A DNA stretch of 64,000 bases, from assembly GCF_000144625.1 (NCBI RefSeq), contig NC_014376.1, positions 4,364,501 through 4,428,500 of the forward strand. The letters are read 5' to 3'. Below the pieces are notes generated by a model. The model had not been told where the DNA came from. It did no database searches and saw only the letters and a list, made by a program, of their open reading frames with translations. Position 1 is the first letter of the stretch; every line of letters begins with the position of its first letter. This DNA is from [Clostridium] saccharolyticum WM1 (lineage in GTDB: Bacteria > Bacillota > Clostridia > Lachnospirales > Lachnospiraceae). The position numbers and the translations under genes are program-made. Shown here in pieces: positions 61,476-64,000 of this stretch.

Positions 61476-63275
61476 CTATTTTAATACAAGTCTTAAGTAT
61501 TCCAAAAGGCTCTCAGTGGCTGCTTCCCGGTAGAGGATCTCTCTGGCTATCACCGGATAGTCCGTGATAATATTATCAACTCCAAGCATCTTCATCCGCT
61601 CCATCTCACTTTTGCTGTTCACGGTCCATGCATGGACTGCTTTCCCCTTTTCATGGGCAGCCTCAACCAGCCGCTCGCTTACAAAACTGGACCGGAGGCT
61701 GATGAAGTCGATATCATCACTGGAATAATAGTCTCCATAGGCGGCTGAAATGATATAACCGGTACGGATCTCAGGGTCCAGCTCCTTGATTCTGGCCAGA
61801 TAGGAAAACCGGACAGAGGTCACCACGCACTGTTCCCTCATCTGGTGTTTATCAATGAGCTCCGCCACCTTATCCGGCAGCCTGCTGCCGCTTCCCAAGT
61901 CCTTGATCTCAATGTTTATGTTGATCCGGCCCTTGCAAAATTCCATGGTTTCCTCTAAGGACGGGATCCGCTCCCCCTGGAAGTCGGCGGAAAACCATGT
62001 TCCCACATCAATCTTCTGCAATTCCTCAAAGGTATAAAAGCTGATTGGCCGGTTGATGCCTGATACTCTTTTTAAGCTGTCATCATGCCCCAGGACCACC
62101 ACGCCATCCTTTGTCTCCTGAACATCGATTTCTACATAATCTGCCAGGTCATCCAATGCTTTTGCCATGGCTGCCATGGTGTTTTCAGGAGCTTTACCGG
62201 AGCTGCCCCGGTGGGCGGTGATCTGAATCATGCTCAGCATATCAGCCGTAATTGCAGAACCGTTCCGCACCACTCCAAAAAGAGAAAGCAGGCTGAATAC
62301 CGCCGCTGCTGCCATAAACAGGGCTGCCAGCCTCCTGTCCCCATACTTGCCTCCGGAATAATCGCTGATCCTGGATTTTTTTACAAGCTTGCTGGTGAAC
62401 CTGAAATACTGGACGCTTAATGCCCCGTAGTTTCCCAGAGTCAGGAGCATACTGGTTAAAAAGATCAGTACCAGTTCAATCCGGTCACATGCCGCAGGAA
62501 GGATAGCCAGGGCCAGGTTATTGTCGGTAAACAGGGTCACTCCAACAGCAGCAATCAGCACGCAGAATGCATAAACCAGCCAAAGTCCTGCCACAGCTGC
62601 CGCATAATAGACGGACAACAGGACCACCACTTTAAAAATCCGGCGCCTTAACAGCCACAGGCTTCTGAAATAACCATCCCTGAAACTTTTCTGTTCCACC
62701 ATACAGCCATGAAAGGTATAGACTCCCGGAATAACAGCCGCCAGCAAAAGCAACAGAAGGAGCATAACGGACAGCTTTCCCGCAGGCTTTTTTAATATCT
62801 CGGATATAACAAAATTAAGGGGCTTAACATGGGTCAGCATCTGATATATGAGATACAGATTCACAAGCACGTAATCTGCCAGAACCAGAAGCCCTAACCG
62901 CCAATTTTTTCTGCGGATCTCCAGGACAAGCTTTAAAAAGCCTCCTGCCAGGATCTCCCAGGGCTTCAGCCTCCGGGAGTAGTAGGCCCCCTCATACAAG
63001 GTCAGAAGGCAGCCGGTCTCAAGGGTAAGGATCAGAATCCCCACCACCGCCATGACTGCCATCACAAGGACCGTCCATGGCTTTACCAGGAAATAGCCGA
63101 TGTTGGCGGCAGTCAGATAACTGTATCCGGCCATCCTCAACGCAAATAAAAGGCCTTTGTTTAAGAGCAGCAGATACAGGGTCGTGGTGACCAGCCGAAA
63201 CAGCAATTCGAAAACAAACGCATTTTTTTGATTGAGCTTTATGAGCTTCCAGGTGTCTTTTGTTAATGTACCCAT
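61476..63275 (-). CDS. Membrane-anchored glycerophosphodiester phosphodiesterase
   Basis: 599 residues. The N-terminal half (1-330) has about seven to eight membrane spans (GPDPase_memb type). The C-terminal GDPD domain (about 345-590) has QITAHRGSSGKAPENTMAAM with the catalytic His, YVEIDVQETKDGVVVLGHD with metal-binding Glu/Asp and second His, and AVHAWTVNSKSEMERM. It splits glycerophosphodiesters to glycerol-3-phosphate and an alcohol, likely at the outer face for lipid or teichoic acid recycling. It ends 17 bases before dtd. Confidence 0.93.
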   Translation of the reverse strand: MGTLTKDTWKLIKLNQKNAFVFELLFRLVTTTLYLLLLNKGLLFALRMAGYSYLTAANIGYFLVKPWTVLVMAVMAVVGILILTLETGCLLTLYEGAYYSRRLKPWEILAGGFLKLVLEIRRKNWRLGLLVLADYVLVNLYLIYQMLTHVKPLNFVISEILKKPAGKLSVMLLLLLLLAAVIPGVYTFHGCMVEQKSFRDGYFRSLWLLRRRIFKVVVLLSVYYAAAVAGLWLVYAFCVLIAAVGVTLFTDNNLALAILPAACDRIELVLIFLTSMLLTLGNYGALSVQYFRFTSKLVKKSRISDYSGGKYGDRRLAALFMAAAAVFSLLSLFGVVRNGSAITADMLSMIQITAHRGSSGKAPENTMAAMAKALDDLADYVEIDVQETKDGVVVLGHDDSLKRVSGINRPISFYTFEELQKIDVGTWFSADFQGERIPSLEETMEFCKGRININIEIKDLGSGSRLPDKVAELIDKHQMREQCVVTSVRFSYLARIKELDPEIRTGYIISAAYGDYYSSDDIDFISLRSSFVSERLVEAAHEKGKAVHAWTVNSKSEMERMKMLGVDNIITDYPVIAREILYREAATESLLEYLRLVLK

Positions 63276-63305
63276 GTCGTAACCTTCTTTTTGCCAAGAG
63301 GATTA

Positions 63306-63342
63306 GAAAACGCAGCCTCAGCGAGGGGAACGTTGAGGCTGC
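63306..63342 (-). terminator. Terminator of the alarmone synthetase gene
   Basis: GCAGCCTCA (63312-63320) and TGAGGCTGC (63334-63342) form a perfect 9-bp stem; on the leftward strand TTTTCT follows. It starts 6 bases after the stop. Confidence 0.8.
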
Positions 63343-63347
63343 ATCTA

Positions 63348-64000
63348 TTAAATCAAATCTCCCTCATCCATCAAGTCCTCTCCTGCTGTCTCCCGCTGCT
63401 GTGCCTCACTTAATTCCAGAATCGCCTGGTTTAAGGAAAACATCTTCCCATCCAGCATATTTACCACATCAGCGCAAGCCTTCAGCTCCTGCTGCAAATA
63501 CGCCGGGGCATTGCCTTCAAACTTATAATATATCTTATGCTCCAGGCTTGCCCAGAAATCCATGGCAATCGTCCTGATCTGAATCTCCACTTTTGTGTCC
63601 ACCGGCCCATCCGTCAGATAGATGGGAATGGTAACCACCATATGATAGCTTTTATAACCGTTGGGTTTTGGATACTTAATATAATCCTTCACATAAAGAA
63701 CCGTAACATCGCTTTGCTTTGTAATCATCTCCGCAATCTGGTAAATATCCGATGTAAAAGAACAGATAATCCGTATCCCTGCAATATCATTTAACTTTTC
63801 CACCATATTGTCGATCGTCACGTCATAGCCATACCGTTTCAGCTTTTTTACAATGCTGTCCGGCGTCTTAAGCCTTGACTTGATGTGTTCAATGGGGTTG
63901 TAATTGTAGATATGCACAAACTCATTATTAAGTATTTCAATTTTTGTACTGATTTCCTTTAATGCCGAGTCATACAAAAACATCACAGATTTCCACTGAT
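63348..64000 (-). CDS. Small alarmone synthetase (RelQ/YjbM-like), start outside window
   Basis: At least 217 codons. The frame stays open to the right edge with QWKSVMFLYDSALKEI, which resembles the normal N-terminus, so the ATG at 63983 or GTG at 63986 is probably internal. RelA/SpoT synthetase motifs: KTPDSIVKKLKRYGY, DIAGIRIICSF, YIKYPKPNGYKSYHMVV and VEIQIRTIAMDFWASLEHK. No hydrolase or regulatory domain is present. It makes (p)ppGpp from ATP and GTP/GDP. A terminator follows. Confidence 0.9.
   Translation of the reverse strand, partial: QWKSVMFLYDSALKEISTKIEILNNEFVHIYNYNPIEHIKSRLKTPDSIVKKLKRYGYDVTIDNMVEKLNDIAGIRIICSFTSDIYQIAEMITKQSDVTVLYVKDYIKYPKPNGYKSYHMVVTIPIYLTDGPVDTKVEIQIRTIAMDFWASLEHKIYYKFEGNAPAYLQQELKACADVVNMLDGKMFSLNQAILELSEAQQRETAGEDLMDEGDLI

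Overview
The window reads as a chromosome segment from a spore-forming, anaerobic, Gram-positive clostridium, most likely a Lachnospiraceae member of the Lacrimispora / Clostridium saccharolyticum type. This is inferred from the gene content: the sporulation and division block (mazG, hup, rqcP, yabP, yabQ, divIC, spoIIE, tilS, hpt, ftsH), spoVT, superoxide reductase, many PTS/ABC sugar systems, strong AGGAGG-type ribosome binding sites and no visible respiratory genes. The core sequence has mid GC; one 8-kb block is clearly AT-richer.

Layout. (1) 1-3.2 kb: YhgE/Pip membrane protein and deoC. (2) 3.2-10.9 kb: a divergent sugar locus. A SIS-domain deglycase/isomerase and deoC read left. A mannose-family PTS (IIB, IIC, IID, IIA), a FrlB-like deglycase, a FrlD-like PfkB kinase, a GntR/UTRA regulator and a HAD phosphatase read right. 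It looks like an Amadori-compound (fructoselysine/glucoselysine type) pathway. Four perfect or near-perfect 49-bp tandem repeats sit directly in front of the IIA gene. (3) 11.0-11.5 kb: remnant of a MATE transporter. (4) 11.58-19.59 kb: an integrated element in the 3' end of a tRNA-Gly gene, bounded by a 26-bp exact duplication. It encodes a tyrosine integrase, a small excisionase-like protein, a CRESS-DNA-type Rep (HUH endonuclease plus SF3 helicase) with an in-frame stop near its C-terminus, a compact FtsK/HerA-type ATPase, a secreted transglutaminase-like protein, and a two-gene DUF262 + HEPN cassette lying between two copies of a 61-bp repeat. Directly upstream of rep is a stem-loop whose loop carries TAGTATTAA, one base from the circovirus origin nonanucleotide. 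I consider this the most interesting system in the window.

(5) 20-32 kb: accessory and housekeeping genes (rhodanese, diguanylate cyclase, VOC protein, four tRNAs, metallo-hydrolase, DUF1848, superoxide reductase, two GntR regulators, a chemoreceptor, a cytoplasmic alpha-amylase-family enzyme). (6) 32.4-46.7 kb: the conserved leftward block ftsH-hpt-tilS-spoIIE-divIC-yabQ-yabP-rqcP-hup-mazG, then spoVT-mfd-pth, including two small ORFs. The SpoIIE here lacks the usual membrane region. (7) 46.87-47.94 kb: an insertion sequence with 24-bp target duplication placed in an intrinsic terminator. (8) 48-55 kb: a membrane AraC/YesN-type regulator, a lipoprotein-dependent sugar ABC transporter and a DUF4091 protein, probably a glycan-use locus. 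(9) 55-64 kb: FAD oxidoreductase, HAD phosphatase, xpt, a lipoprotein form of trigger factor, M18 aminopeptidase, dtd, a membrane-anchored glycerophosphodiesterase and a small alarmone synthetase cut by the window edge.

All calls come from reading sequence and recalled family knowledge; no database search was run.
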